Assembly (NCBI RefSeq): GCF_002099195.1 | Contig: NZ_NBYX01000032.1 | Span: 1-64,000, forward strand | From: Burkholderia puraquae | GTDB lineage: Bacteria; Pseudomonadota; Gammaproteobacteria; Burkholderiales; Burkholderiaceae | DNA: 64,000 bases | Direction: 5' to 3' | Part shown: positions 1-8,257 of the stretch, piece by piece | Layout: every line of letters begins with the position of its first letter | How positions within the stretch are numbered: the first letter of the stretch is position 1 | The notes under the pieces: model-generated | Database searches by the model: none | Told to the model about the DNA's origin: nothing | What the model saw: the letters and a program-made list of their open reading frames with translations, nothing else | Program-made: the position numbers and the translations under genes

Positions 1-209
1 TGTCACGCCAGTGGCATCGCCGGGTAGCTATGTTCGGAAGAGATAACCGCTGAAAGCATCTAAGCGGGAAACTCGCCTTAAGATGAGATATCCCTGGGGA
101 CTAGATCCCCTTGAAGGGTCGTTCGAGACCAGGACGTTGATAGGTCAGGTGTGTAAGCGCAGTAATGCGTTCAGCTAACTGATACTAATTGCCCGTAAGG
201 CTTGATCCT
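1..209 (+). rRNA. rrl: 23S ribosomal RNA, 3' end (partial)
   Basis: This is the last part of a large-subunit rRNA gene cut by the window start. The stretch ending in GTGTGTAAGCGCAGTAATGC, followed by the GATACTAATTGCCCGTAAGG terminal helix strand, matches the conserved 3' domain VI of bacterial 23S rRNA, including the sarcin-distal helices. The 3' end is placed near the CTTGATCC at about 209 by analogy with the E. coli end. A 5S gene follows 151 bases later on the same strand, the usual rRNA operon order. Confidence 0.95.
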
Positions 210-360
210 ATAACAAGTCTGCCTTGTAGATCGGCGCCGTGCGAAAGCACCGGCCGCGATCCAAAGCGACAAGTTGGATTCTCGTGTGTGATACACACAA
301 CTCAAGATTACTGCTTCTTCCCAGATTGGTCGCGTTGCGAAGCAACGTGACAACCCTCTT

Positions 361-475
361 TGCCTGATGACCATAGCGAGTCGGTCCCACCCCTTCCCAT
401 CCCGAACAGGACCGTGAAACGACTCTACGCCGATGATAGTGCGGATTCCCGTGTGAAAGTAGGTAATCGTCAGGC
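361..475 (+). rRNA. rrf: 5S ribosomal RNA
   Basis: The gene begins TGCCTGATGACCATAGCGAG and closes with the complementary strand AATCGTCAGGC, so helix I pairs. The internal CCCATCCCGAACAGG loop B/C sequence and CCGATGATAGT match the standard bacterial 5S consensus. The length of about 115 nt is normal. It closes the rRNA operon whose 23S end opens the window. The island genes begin after it, so the rRNA terminator region marks the left edge of the accessory segment. Confidence 0.95.
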
Positions 476-800
476 TCCCTCGAGGGGCAGGGTATCAATT
501 CTCCACGATTGCCTTAACTGGATCCAAATAGCAATCGCATCCTATCGATATACAAATAGGAGCACTAATTATTTCGCCAATTCCTAGAAGGTCACCGTCG
601 CTGCGGCTGAAACCATTTCAAGGATATCGAGAGAGGTGGCGGAACGAGTGCCTAGAGGCGGGTGGTGGTGAGGTTGCTAGCTGGTGGTCTTGCCATAGCG
701 ATCGAATGTTGCCCGGAGCGCACATTTTGAGATCGCACGAACGCGACTGTCTATGCTACATTGCTGCGGGTATTGATTTTGTTTCGAGGACGACGCGCAA
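476..800. other. Noncoding junction between 5S rRNA and the island
   Basis: No convincing gene is seen in these 325 bases. Immediately after 5S the expected strong hairpin plus T-run is not obvious, and the base composition becomes more AT-rich, for example around 525-590. This is consistent with foreign DNA joined close to the 3' end of the rRNA operon. I found no tRNA, and no direct repeat that I could match at the right-hand edge near gyrB. The promoter of the following methyltransferase gene probably lies here, but I could not fix it. Confidence 0.4.
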
Positions 801-2309
801 ATGATACCCGACGCATTGACAGCAAAGGAAGCCGCAGAGCGCATTGGCATATCAGAGCAACGTGTCCGTACCTTGCTACGCAACGGTGCCATAAATGGTC
901 GCCAGGTCGGCAAGCAGTGGCTTACGACAGAAAGCGCGGTTTCGGCTTACCTGCAAGATGGCGGGGCAAAGCCGCCTGAAGATCGCAAACGTAAGTTAGG
1001 CCCCCTTCCTAGGCTGAAGGCGCTCTCATTTTTTTCTGGTGCGATGGGCCTGGATCTGGGCCTTGAGAAGGCAGGTATCCATGTTTTGCTTGCGTGTGAG
1101 GTCGATAAGACGTGCCGGCGTACGATTACGGCTAATCGACCGGATATTGCGTTGCTTGGCGATGTTTGGAAATACGATGCGCAACAGATACGTGAAGCTG
1201 CTGGGCTAGGCCCAGGTGATGACGTCGACGTCATGGTCGGTGGTCCCCCATGCCAGGCCTTTTCCACGGCAGGTGCACGACGCGGGTTTCACGATGAGCG
1301 CGGCAACGCGCTGTTGCGCTACATCGACCTTATTCTTGAGGTGCGTCCGCGATTTGCCGTGATCGAGAACGTTCGAGGATTGTTGTCTGCACCCATGGTA
1401 CATACGCCCCATTCGGAGCGCGGTTCAGATTGGAGGCCGGATCCCGAGGAGTGCGCAGGGGGTGCCCTTATGCACGTCGTTAGCATGCTTCGCTCAGGTG
1501 GCTATGGAGTGTCGTTTAATCTCTATAACGCTGCAAACTTTGGGGTACCTCAGTCACGTGAGCGAGTAATTATCCTTTGTTCTCGGGATGGTGAGCGGCT
1601 GCCACATCTGGTTCCAACTCACTCAGAGAGTGGCGCATTTGGACTGCCGAAATGGCGGACATTGCGTGACGCGCTTGAGGGGGGGAACGTGACAGCTAGT
1701 GACCACGAAGAATTTCCGGAGGAGCGCCTGCGTTTTTATCGGATGCTTGGCCCCGGCCAGTACTGGAAGCACCTACCTAAGCATCTTCACCGCGAGGCAC
1801 TTGGTGGATCCCTCGATTCCGGAGGTGGAAAGACGGGATTTCTGCGTCGTTTGGCTTGGGATAAACCGTCTTGTACGCTGGTAACGTCACCGACAATGCC
1901 CGCTACCGATATTTGCCATCCAACGGAAGACAGGCCGCTATCTGTGCAGGAGTATGCACGAATCCAGCAGTTCCCAGACGACTGGGTGTTTTGTGGTTCC
2001 CTTTCGGATCGCTATAAGCAAATCGGTAACGCTGTTCCGGTGGGACTAGGTGAGGCGGTGGGGCGCGCTATCCTTGACCATATCGACGGTCGTTCGAAGG
2101 CCCCGCCCATCGGATTTCGCTTCAGCCGTTATAAGGATACCGACGACGTTTCGTGGGAAATGCGAACGCGTACCGCCATGGATTTGGACAACATTTCGGA
2201 GGTGAGCGTTGAGCAATCTGCTATGCTGACGCAGCCTAAGCCTGCACGCCGGAAAAAGAAGAAACTAGAAGACCAACAACTTGCTCTTTTCTCGACAGAA
2301 ATGGTGTGA
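801..2309 (+). CDS. DNA (cytosine-5-)-methyltransferase with N-terminal helix-turn-helix
   Basis: A 502-residue type II C5 methyltransferase, expected to transfer a methyl group from SAM to C5 of cytosine in a short target. Visible motifs are motif I FFSGAMGLDLG (77-87), the catalytic loop GGPPCQ with Cys151 (motif IV), ENV (189-191, motif VI), and a C-terminal QIGNAVP (motif X). The first ~52 residues form an excisionase-like HTH (LTAKEAAERIG...), an unusual addition that could make the enzyme its own regulator. It overlaps the EVE gene by 4 bp and sits opposite vsr and a putative SinI-like nuclease. Together these suggest a type II restriction-modification set with T:G mismatch repair. Target specificity is not readable. 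Confidence 0.9.
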   Translation: MIPDALTAKEAAERIGISEQRVRTLLRNGAINGRQVGKQWLTTESAVSAYLQDGGAKPPEDRKRKLGPLPRLKALSFFSGAMGLDLGLEKAGIHVLLACEVDKTCRRTITANRPDIALLGDVWKYDAQQIREAAGLGPGDDVDVMVGGPPCQAFSTAGARRGFHDERGNALLRYIDLILEVRPRFAVIENVRGLLSAPMVHTPHSERGSDWRPDPEECAGGALMHVVSMLRSGGYGVSFNLYNAANFGVPQSRERVIILCSRDGERLPHLVPTHSESGAFGLPKWRTLRDALEGGNVTASDHEEFPEERLRFYRMLGPGQYWKHLPKHLHREALGGSLDSGGGKTGFLRRLAWDKPSCTLVTSPTMPATDICHPTEDRPLSVQEYARIQQFPDDWVFCGSLSDRYKQIGNAVPVGLGEAVGRAILDHIDGRSKAPPIGFRFSRYKDTDDVSWEMRTRTAMDLDNISEVSVEQSAMLTQPKPARRKKKKLEDQQLALFSTEMV

Positions 2310-2809
2310 AAATGGTACGAGGAAAAACGGCCTTCATTCTTATTGCATCCAAGGCTGAACTTCTTGATGGCGGAGTCATCCACGCGGAAGAATTGGCTCG
2401 CCGCAGATTGAACGCTGGCAAGTGGGGACTTTATATCAATACCCCGCATAAGGCAGAGATCAGACCGGGTGACGCACTTATCGTCTATCTCGCAGGTCCC
2501 GGAGGTCAGCGTTTTATTGCTGCAGCGGAGGCAGGCGAGGTCGATTTCAAGGATCGTAGCTATCAAGCCGATGGCGATGCTCTTACGAATCCGCCCGCTG
2601 CGGTACTGTCGCTTCATTCAACGGAATTTTTCCCGATACCATTGCCAATTGCCAGAGTAAAGGATCGGTTGGAATTTTTTCCAAAAAATAATCCTAAATG
2701 GGGGTGTGTGTTTCAGCGAGGGGTAAAGCGCATTTCTGTTGAAGATGCTATGCTAATACTTGAGGAGGCTGGATCGCTAAAAAAATATCTGACGGAATGG
2801 TTAGCCTAA
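2306..2809 (+). CDS. EVE-domain (PUA-like) protein
   Basis: About 167 residues from a GTG at 2306 whose last bases overlap the methyltransferase stop; an ATG at 2312 is an alternative start, so the two genes are translationally coupled. The layout (AFILIASKAE near the start, then KWGLYIN, GDALIVYLAG and RFIAAAEAGEV) fits the EVE branch of the PUA-like fold. This fold binds modified bases, and EVE proteins are often found in modification-dependent restriction. Coupling to a C5 methyltransferase suggests a reader or accessory of 5-methylcytosine DNA, but that is inference. The gene ends convergently with vsr, overlapping it by 9 bp. Confidence 0.6.
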   Translation: MKMVRGKTAFILIASKAELLDGGVIHAEELARRRLNAGKWGLYINTPHKAEIRPGDALIVYLAGPGGQRFIAAAEAGEVDFKDRSYQADGDALTNPPAAVLSLHSTEFFPIPLPIARVKDRLEFFPKNNPKWGCVFQRGVKRISVEDAMLILEEAGSLKKYLTEWLA

Positions 2810-3223
2810 ACGGTTAATAAGGGCACGTCGTATTCGTGCTGCGACAGCGTCGGCGTCTCCAAGAGAATGTTCCCAGAAACTAAGTACACGCCAACTAAGA
2901 CGCCGCAATTGGCGAGCTACTTTTGCATCTCGCTTTCTGTTGCGGGCGATTTTTTCTCGCCAATACTCGACATTGCTCCTAGGCTCTTTATAGCAACGTG
3001 GGCAGCCGTGCCAGAAGCATCCGTGAACGAATACAGCTACATGACCTACTGGAAATGCGAAATCTGGCGAGCCTGGAAGTTTCATATGGCGGCGCCAGCC
3101 TGATATTTTCTGGGAACGGAGAATTTTCACCATTCTCCGCTCGGTGGATATGTTATCTCGCCCGCGTATGGCGGACATGATTCGGGAGCGCTGTGGCGTT
3201 GTGGGCAAGTTGAAGGATCCCAT
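2801..3223 (-). CDS. vsr: Very short patch repair endonuclease (Vsr)
   Basis: A 140-residue protein of normal Vsr length. It nicks 5' of the T in T:G mismatches that arise when 5-methylcytosine deaminates. Recognisable features are the N-terminal RSRIMSAIRGRDNISTE block, the catalytic Asp in GSPDFAFP, and the zinc/structural stretch CFWHGCP. It lies on the strand opposite the C5 methyltransferase, converging with the EVE gene. Vsr proteins normally accompany a cytosine methyltransferase, and this fits the pairing. The gene belongs to a leftward cluster with the two putative nucleases upstream, 10 bp away. Confidence 0.9.
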   Translation of the reverse strand: MGSFNLPTTPQRSRIMSAIRGRDNISTERRMVKILRSQKISGWRRHMKLPGSPDFAFPVGHVAVFVHGCFWHGCPRCYKEPRSNVEYWREKIARNRKRDAKVARQLRRLSWRVLSFWEHSLGDADAVAARIRRALINRLG

Positions 3224-3233
3224 GACGTATAAC

Positions 3234-3791
3234 CTAGAATGCGCCCTTTTGTGTTTCCGTCAAGAAAAGTGCATCGAAGCGCCGAATATCAAGTAGGAAC
3301 GATGATTTTGCATTTCTATCGGATGGATCCGTTCGGCGAGCATAATGATGTTCTGGAACACCATTATCTATCATAGCAGAAACCTCATGAAATGGAAGAG
3401 TGAAAATTCCACCGAGGTAATCTACTTGGATATCTCTGTATTGTGTTTGTGCCCAATCTATCCAAAAGTATATGGCAATTTCTGGATAGAGTGAGTTGTA
3501 GCGATCGTAATCCTTTCGGTTGAAGGTAACGGTAAAGCGCGGATCCATTCCGTAGCGTCCTGCTGTAAAGAATGGTGTATTCTGCGTTTTTAGATCGGCT
3601 AGAACTCCAGAAACTAATAAATCAGGTGCGGTATTGTCGTGGGATTTCTGTGGGTTGATTTCGGCATCGATGTTTAGTTTGTTGCGGCAGATTTGAACGA
3701 ACTGATCTTCTAGTAATTGTCCGTGGATATACCACCACGCTCTATCTTCGGTGTCGTGCGATATTCTCGTGTTTCGGTGATTATTGATCAT
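3234..3791 (-). CDS. Putative PD-(D/E)XK-type nuclease or restriction accessory protein
   Basis: A 185-residue protein I do not recognise by family. It contains APDLLVSGVLADLKTQNTPF (about residues 55-74), which fits a PD-X-D-x-K nuclease core (PD ... DLK) preceded by a helical segment with WWYIHGQLLEDQF. Its start codon overlaps the end of the upstream SinI-like nuclease gene by 4 bp, so the two are likely co-translated. Base composition is clearly lower in GC than the surrounding core genome. It could be a second nuclease or a subunit of the restriction enzyme. Confidence in nuclease function is moderate. Confidence 0.5.
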   Translation of the reverse strand: MINNHRNTRISHDTEDRAWWYIHGQLLEDQFVQICRNKLNIDAEINPQKSHDNTAPDLLVSGVLADLKTQNTPFFTAGRYGMDPRFTVTFNRKDYDRYNSLYPEIAIYFWIDWAQTQYRDIQVDYLGGIFTLPFHEVSAMIDNGVPEHHYARRTDPSDRNAKSSFLLDIRRFDALFLTETQKGAF

Positions 3792-4471
3792 TGTCGATGC
3801 ACCCGAAGATAGTTTTCGACGAATTTTTTGAATTCATCTTCATTAATAATTTTTCGGAATTCGGTGTCCGGAAATGCTCCCCAGTTTGTTCTTTCTACTC
3901 TAGAAAAACTTCGATGCCATTTCTCAATCGGTGTTCCGTTGCGTATTGCGGAGGACGATGAGTTTTCTGAATTGTCGCGATTTTTTACCTGGATAAGTCT
4001 TGGTTCGCCATTGACGTCGATCGATGGTTTAATAAAATCCACTGATTTTACAATTGATCCTGAGCACCACACCCAACCCTTCGGTTCTAGAACGGAAGCT
4101 AGATATCTCTCGAGGAGATGTCCGACCATATTTTCCGCGCCCATGGATAGAAGGTGCTCGTGCTTTATACGCTCGGCGTCATCTTGATTGATGTTGAAGT
4201 ACGATACGAGTATGACCGATACCATTGCATCGGGAATGGTTTTAGGGGCCTGCGGAGTTCTCGGTCGTCGCTCATTTGAGAATACAGTCGCCAATCGACG
4301 AATATATTCGGGTGACCCAACTGGTGGAGCCTTGGCGCCCTTAAACACTATTGCCATGTCAGGCTGACTAATAAGAAACCTGATAACAGTTGCAAATTTT
4401 TCGGTGAGCGTGTAGTCATGCTGCTGCATCGCTTCGTGGGCGATGTCAAGCGTGTTTGCGACGAATGTCAT
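3788..4471 (-). CDS. Type II restriction endonuclease, SinI-like
   Basis: A 227-residue protein. The central stretch with GAENMVGHLLERY, WVWCSGS and VDFI is followed by LIQVKNRDNSENSSS, resembling SinI-type (GGWCC) restriction enzymes. The Asp of VDF and QVK would be the D...(E/Q)xK catalytic core, with Gln in place of the usual acidic residue. C5 methyltransferases are the usual partners of such enzymes, and one lies 1.5 kb away. AT-rich codon use and a strong leftward terminator just upstream indicate a recently acquired cassette. The family call comes from motif memory, so it needs an HMM search. Confidence 0.55.
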   Translation of the reverse strand: MTFVANTLDIAHEAMQQHDYTLTEKFATVIRFLISQPDMAIVFKGAKAPPVGSPEYIRRLATVFSNERRPRTPQAPKTIPDAMVSVILVSYFNINQDDAERIKHEHLLSMGAENMVGHLLERYLASVLEPKGWVWCSGSIVKSVDFIKPSIDVNGEPRLIQVKNRDNSENSSSSAIRNGTPIEKWHRSFSRVERTNWGAFPDTEFRKIINEDEFKKFVENYLRVHRQ

Positions 4472-4568
4472 TGTAATTCTCCTTCAGCGAACGAAACTTT
4501 AACGCAGAGCGTATGCCGCGTACACCCCCTTATTAAGAAGATTGTTGACACTGTAGATTTTTTTGCCA

Positions 4569-4604
4569 AAAAAAACCCAATTCCTCGAGATTGGAGAAAT
4601 TGGG
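4569..4604 (-). terminator. Rho-independent terminator or attenuator upstream of the SinI-like gene
   Basis: The arms CCCAATT (4576-4582) and AATTGGG (4598-4604) form a hairpin. Read leftward, the stem is followed by a run of eight T. It lies about 100 bases upstream of the nuclease start on the same strand. It therefore either stops transcription arriving from the right or acts as an attenuator in the nuclease leader. Confidence 0.6.
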
Positions 4605-4612
4605 CTCTTTCT

Positions 4613-5183
4613 AAAAGATCTAAATAGCTTTTTTGGAATGCGTGGTAGACCGTATTGATTTTAAGGGGAGAGAATGATATGCGGATTAGGGTGGGTAGCC
4701 TACCAACCACGCATCCTTGGAGCTAGAGCGCGACGTGTAGAAAGACTCATATCGCGAGAAATCGCGCCTTATGGAATAAGGATTCTGAGCAGAGAGCGGA
4801 CCCATAATCAGAGAAAGTGGACGCATAAATCGAGAAGAACCGTCCAGGCCACCTCGGACTTGTGCCTGAGCTTGTGACGGGACGGGTCCTATCCCACAAG
4901 CATCGCTCCCTCAGGTTCGTACAAGGTACCGCAAAAAACTGCGCGTCCGGCAAGGCAATTTAAGCGATTTGTGCTGGCGGACGAAGCCTCTCCTTGCACG
5001 CCGGCAGTCAAGAAATGTCCAAGTTTCGGAGACCGGCCTACAAACACGCCAAGCAAATCACGCTGGCCGATTAACGAAGCAGCTACTGAATAAGCCCCTC
5101 TCTATCTCGGCCCGCGCCGGTGCCGTCGGTGGCTGGTCGAGGCGCCGGCGTCCGCTCGTCGCAACCTGGCCTGGAGGGCACTC
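4613..5183. other. Noncoding stretch with inverted repeats
   Basis: No gene is supported in these ~570 bases. ATGCGTGGT (4638-4646) is repeated in inverted orientation as ACCACGCAT (4706-4714), with GGTAG/CTACC nested inside. Around 4808-4850 there are imperfect GTGGACGCATAA-type words resembling the GATGGACG repeats further right. This looks like the remnant of a mobile-element end between the restriction cassette and the recombinase element. Confidence 0.35.
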
Positions 5184-5624
5184 ATGAAATCGCCACGCCT
5201 CTGTCTCGCCTGTGGCACCGCGTTCGTGCCGCTGCCGCACGTTCCCCGTCAGCGCTATTGCTCATCGGAATCCTGCCAGCGAGCCCGTCGACGTGACTGG
5301 CAGAACCACCGGCTCCGTATCGACAGCGACTATCGCGACAACCAGGCACGGGCGCAGGCCAGATGGTGCGCGGGGCACGGCTACTGGCGCGAATATCGAG
5401 CCTCGCATTCGGCGTATCGCGAGCGCAATAGCAGCATGCAGCAGACGCGCAACGAACGGCGGAATTTCAGGCCGATTGCAAAGATGGACGTGTCAGGGCG
5501 TCCGCAGTCCCTAGGCTCGGGCTTCTACGTCCTGTGCCACGCGGATGACGCCAACGTTGCAAAGATGGACGCGTGGACCGTCCATATAACCGTGCTGTCT
5601 GCGCCGACGGCGCCGCCGGTCTGA
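5184..5624 (+). CDS. Small zinc-motif protein preceding a serine recombinase
   Basis: A 146-residue protein starting at ATG after a GGAGGGC ribosome-binding site. The N-terminus has a four-cysteine motif, CLACGTAF...RYCSSESCQRARRR, followed by an Arg-rich, Tyr-rich helix (DYRDNQARAQARW), compatible with a nucleic-acid-binding zinc ribbon. The C-terminal third coincides with direct DNA repeats that encode the repeated word AKMD. The gene runs in the same direction as the recombinase and ParB-like genes. I have the impression that such proteins recur upstream of this recombinase/ParB set, but the function is unknown. Confidence 0.55.
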   Translation: MKSPRLCLACGTAFVPLPHVPRQRYCSSESCQRARRRDWQNHRLRIDSDYRDNQARAQARWCAGHGYWREYRASHSAYRERNSSMQQTRNERRNFRPIAKMDVSGRPQSLGSGFYVLCHADDANVAKMDAWTVHITVLSAPTAPPV

Positions 5625-5640
5625 TTGCAAAGAGATGACG
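5476..5640 (+). repeat. Three direct repeats TTGCAAAGAtGGACG
   Basis: Copies are at 5476-5490, 5557-5571 (both TTGCAAAGATGGACG) and 5625-5640 (TTGCAAAGAGATGACG), with 81- and 68-base spacing. Each is followed by G[TC]G-type sequence and a GCGTCC or CCGTCC word. They overlap the end of the zinc-motif gene and the recombinase upstream region. Likely roles are binding sites for the recombinase or the ParB-like proteins, or a mobile-element end. Confidence 0.6.
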
Positions 5641-5780
5641 TGTTACGCGTAGGCGTCCGGCCTGCTACCTTTGCCTTGTCACCGTTCGCTTTAGAGCGCC
5701 ACGCCCCGATTTGAGGACGCGGCGTTCGCATTCGGGCTTCTCCCTGCGCATGGTGCCTGCTGCGTGTCTGTGTCTGAGTT

Positions 5781-7358
5781 GTGGAGCGGAGAATGTCATT
5801 CAACAGCGCAGGTGCACCAAGCGTAGCCAGCTCCCTGGCAGGACGGGCAGCTGAGTACGTCCGCATGTCCACGGAACACCAACAGTATTCGACTGAGAAT
5901 CAGCGCGACCGGATTCGAGACTACGCAACCCGTCGCGGATTCGACATCGTGCGCACATATGCCGATGAAGGGAAAAGCGGTCTTCGAATCGACGGTCGCC
6001 AAGCACTTCAGAATCTCATTTCCGATGTGACGAATGGGAAGGCTGATTTCTGCATAATCCTCGTCTATGACGTGAGTCGTTGGGGCAGATTCCAGGATGC
6101 CGACGAGAGTGCGTACTACGAATACATTTGCCGCCGTGCGGGAATTCAGGTTGCGTACTGCGCCGAGCAGTTCGAGAACGACGGGTCGCCAGTCTCGACC
6201 ATTGTGAAGGGGGTGAAGCGCGCAATGGCCGGCGAGTACAGCCGAGAACTGTCTGCGAAGGTGTTTGCCGGCCAGTGTCGTTTGATTGAAAAGGGTTTCC
6301 GGCAAGGAGGCCCAGCAGGCTATGGGTTGCGTCGAGTATTGGTCGACGAGCACGGTCTCATGAAAGCGGAGCTGCGTCGAGGCGAACATAAAAGCCTGCA
6401 GACGGACAGGGTTGTCCTGATGCCGGGGCCGGAAAGCGAGGTGCGAATCGTCAATTTAATCTATAACTGGTTTATCGACGAATCGCTCGACGAATACGAG
6501 ATTGCAGCTCGCCTTAACGGTATGAATGTGCGCACTGACCTTGACCGCGAGTGGACGCGGGCGACGGTACGGGAGGTATTGACCAACGAAAAATACATTG
6601 GCAATAACGTATACAACCGAGTGTCATTCAAGCTGAAAAAGATGCGTGTGATGAACACCCCCGACATGTGGATTCGAAAGGAGGGAGCATTTCAGGCACT
6701 TGTTCCGAGCGAAACCTTCTATACCGCTCAGGGCATCATGAGAGCGAGAGCACGTCACTACTCAAATGAGGAGTTAATTGAGCGATTGCGCAACCTGTAC
6801 CGTGCCCGCGGATTCCTGTCTGGCGTGGTGATTGACGAAACAGACGGCATGCCTTCTACGTCGGTCTATGTTTATCGCTTTGGCAGTTTAATCCGTGCCT
6901 ATCAGACTGTCGGTTTCACTCCTGGTCGAGACTATCGTTACATTGAGACCAATCGCTTCTTGCGACAATTGCATCCAGAAATTGTCGCGCAGACGGAGAA
7001 GAAAATAGCCGATTTGGGCGGCACGATGATACGCGACACCGCAACCGACCTACTGACAGTGAACGACGAGTTCACAGCGTGTATTGTGCTCGCACGGTGC
7101 CAGGCGCATGGCAATGGCCGAAATCATTGGAAGGTGCGCTTCGATACGAGTCTTCTGCCGGACATCACCGTTGCGGTTCGGCTCGACCAGGCGAACGCAT
7201 CGACGCTCGACTACTACCTGTTGCCGCGTCTCGATTTTGTGCAACCGCGTATTCATCTCGCCGACCAAAATCCAATCGAGTTCGAGAGCTATCGCTTTGA
7301 CACGTTGGACTACTTGTATGGAATGGCCGAGCGCGCTCGTCTCAGGAGAGTAGCGTGA
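5781..7358 (+). CDS. Large serine recombinase (resolvase/invertase family)
   Basis: A 525-residue site-specific recombinase. The N-terminal resolvase domain shows AEYVRMSTEHQQYSTENQ with the nucleophile Ser, followed by YADEGKSGL, LVYDVSRWGRF and the E-helix segment. A recombinase domain with NEKYIGNNVYNR follows, then a long C-terminal DNA-binding part. The length fits integrase-type large serine recombinases. It overlaps the next gene by 4 bp (GTGA), so the recombinase and two ParB-like proteins form one operon, probably the mobility core of an integrated element. The direct repeats just upstream are candidate recognition sites. The start at 5781 follows GGAGCGGAGA. Confidence 0.88.
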   Translation: MERRMSFNSAGAPSVASSLAGRAAEYVRMSTEHQQYSTENQRDRIRDYATRRGFDIVRTYADEGKSGLRIDGRQALQNLISDVTNGKADFCIILVYDVSRWGRFQDADESAYYEYICRRAGIQVAYCAEQFENDGSPVSTIVKGVKRAMAGEYSRELSAKVFAGQCRLIEKGFRQGGPAGYGLRRVLVDEHGLMKAELRRGEHKSLQTDRVVLMPGPESEVRIVNLIYNWFIDESLDEYEIAARLNGMNVRTDLDREWTRATVREVLTNEKYIGNNVYNRVSFKLKKMRVMNTPDMWIRKEGAFQALVPSETFYTAQGIMRARARHYSNEELIERLRNLYRARGFLSGVVIDETDGMPSTSVYVYRFGSLIRAYQTVGFTPGRDYRYIETNRFLRQLHPEIVAQTEKKIADLGGTMIRDTATDLLTVNDEFTACIVLARCQAHGNGRNHWKVRFDTSLLPDITVAVRLDQANASTLDYYLLPRLDFVQPRIHLADQNPIEFESYRFDTLDYLYGMAERARLRRVA

Positions 7359-8257
7359 ACTCGCGACAGCAGCCTGGAGAAATTCGGATGATTCCGGTCT
7401 CTCAGATTGAAGTCATTAATCCGAGAGAGCGCAATGGTCGGGTCTTCAACGAAATCGTCGACAATATCAAGACCATCGGCCTGAAGAAACCTATCCTGGT
7501 CACTCCGCGAGTGACGGCTACGGGCATAGAAAAATACCTGCTTGTATGTGGCGAGGGGCGATTGAAGGCATTTCGCACGCTAGGGGAAGCGACTATTCCC
7601 GCACTCGTGGTGCATGTGAGCGACGAGGATGCGTACGTAATGAGTCTGACGGAAAACATCGCGCGCAGACAATGTCGGCCCATCGAGCGGCTTGCCGGCA
7701 TTCGGCTACTGCAGGAGCAGGGTTATGCGCCGAAAGTCATTGCCGAAAAAACGGGTCTTACATCGACCTACGTTCACGGCATCCTCACGCTATTGCACCA
7801 GGGAGAAGAGCGACTTGTCGTTGCAGTGGAGAAAGGCCTCGTTCCCCTCAATGCGGCTCTCATGATTGTTGGTGCCGGCGACGACGACGCTGAAATACAG
7901 GCAGCGCTCCAAGAGGCCTATGAGTCGGGAAAATTGCGGGGCAAGCAACTGATGAGTGCTCGCCGCGTCATCGAGCGCAGAAAAGCACTCGGAAAGAGCA
8001 CCGCGCACAATATGTCGAGCAAGTCCGCCGCCGTCACGACGTCGAGCCTCGTGCGGACGTATGAACGCGAGGTCGAGCGTCAGAAGTCGATGGTGAGAAA
8101 AGCGGAGTTCGCGCAGCAACGGTTGTTATTTGTGGTCGGCGCATTGCGGCAACTGTTTGCCGACGAGAACTTCGTTAACCTGTTGCGCGCGGAGGGACTG
8201 GCAAGTCTGCCGAAGTATCTTGCCGAACGCGTCTGGCCAAGCGGGAGTGCCACATGA
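7355..8257 (+). CDS. ParB-like partition/nucleoid protein (first of a pair)
   Basis: A 300-residue protein starting at GTG 7355 inside the recombinase stop. Residues 10-110 are a ParB/Srx-type N-terminal domain (IPVSQIEVINPRERN, VCGEGRLKAF, ENIARRQCRPIERLAGI), and a KorB-like HTH follows (VIAEKTGLTSTYVHGILTLL). ParB proteins bind parS-like DNA and act as CTP switches. No ParA ATPase is adjacent, so a classical partition system is incomplete. Pairing with a second ParB/RepB protein behind a serine recombinase suggests a role in recombination control or element maintenance. That role is inference. Confidence 0.8.
   Translation: MNSRQQPGEIRMIPVSQIEVINPRERNGRVFNEIVDNIKTIGLKKPILVTPRVTATGIEKYLLVCGEGRLKAFRTLGEATIPALVVHVSDEDAYVMSLTENIARRQCRPIERLAGIRLLQEQGYAPKVIAEKTGLTSTYVHGILTLLHQGEERLVVAVEKGLVPLNAALMIVGAGDDDAEIQAALQEAYESGKLRGKQLMSARRVIERRKALGKSTAHNMSSKSAAVTTSSLVRTYEREVERQKSMVRKAEFAQQRLLFVVGALRQLFADENFVNLLRAEGLASLPKYLAERVWPSGSAT

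Noticed and set aside
610-680. GAGAGGTGGCGGAACGAGTG, suspected tRNA-like or att sequence
   Set aside because: It resembles the start of a Ser/Leu tRNA (GGTGGCGGAA), but no cloverleaf or 3' half could be built, and no second copy was found.
4468-4710. 80-codon frame upstream of the SinI-like gene
   Set aside because: It runs through the terminator hairpin and has no motif or ribosome-binding site.
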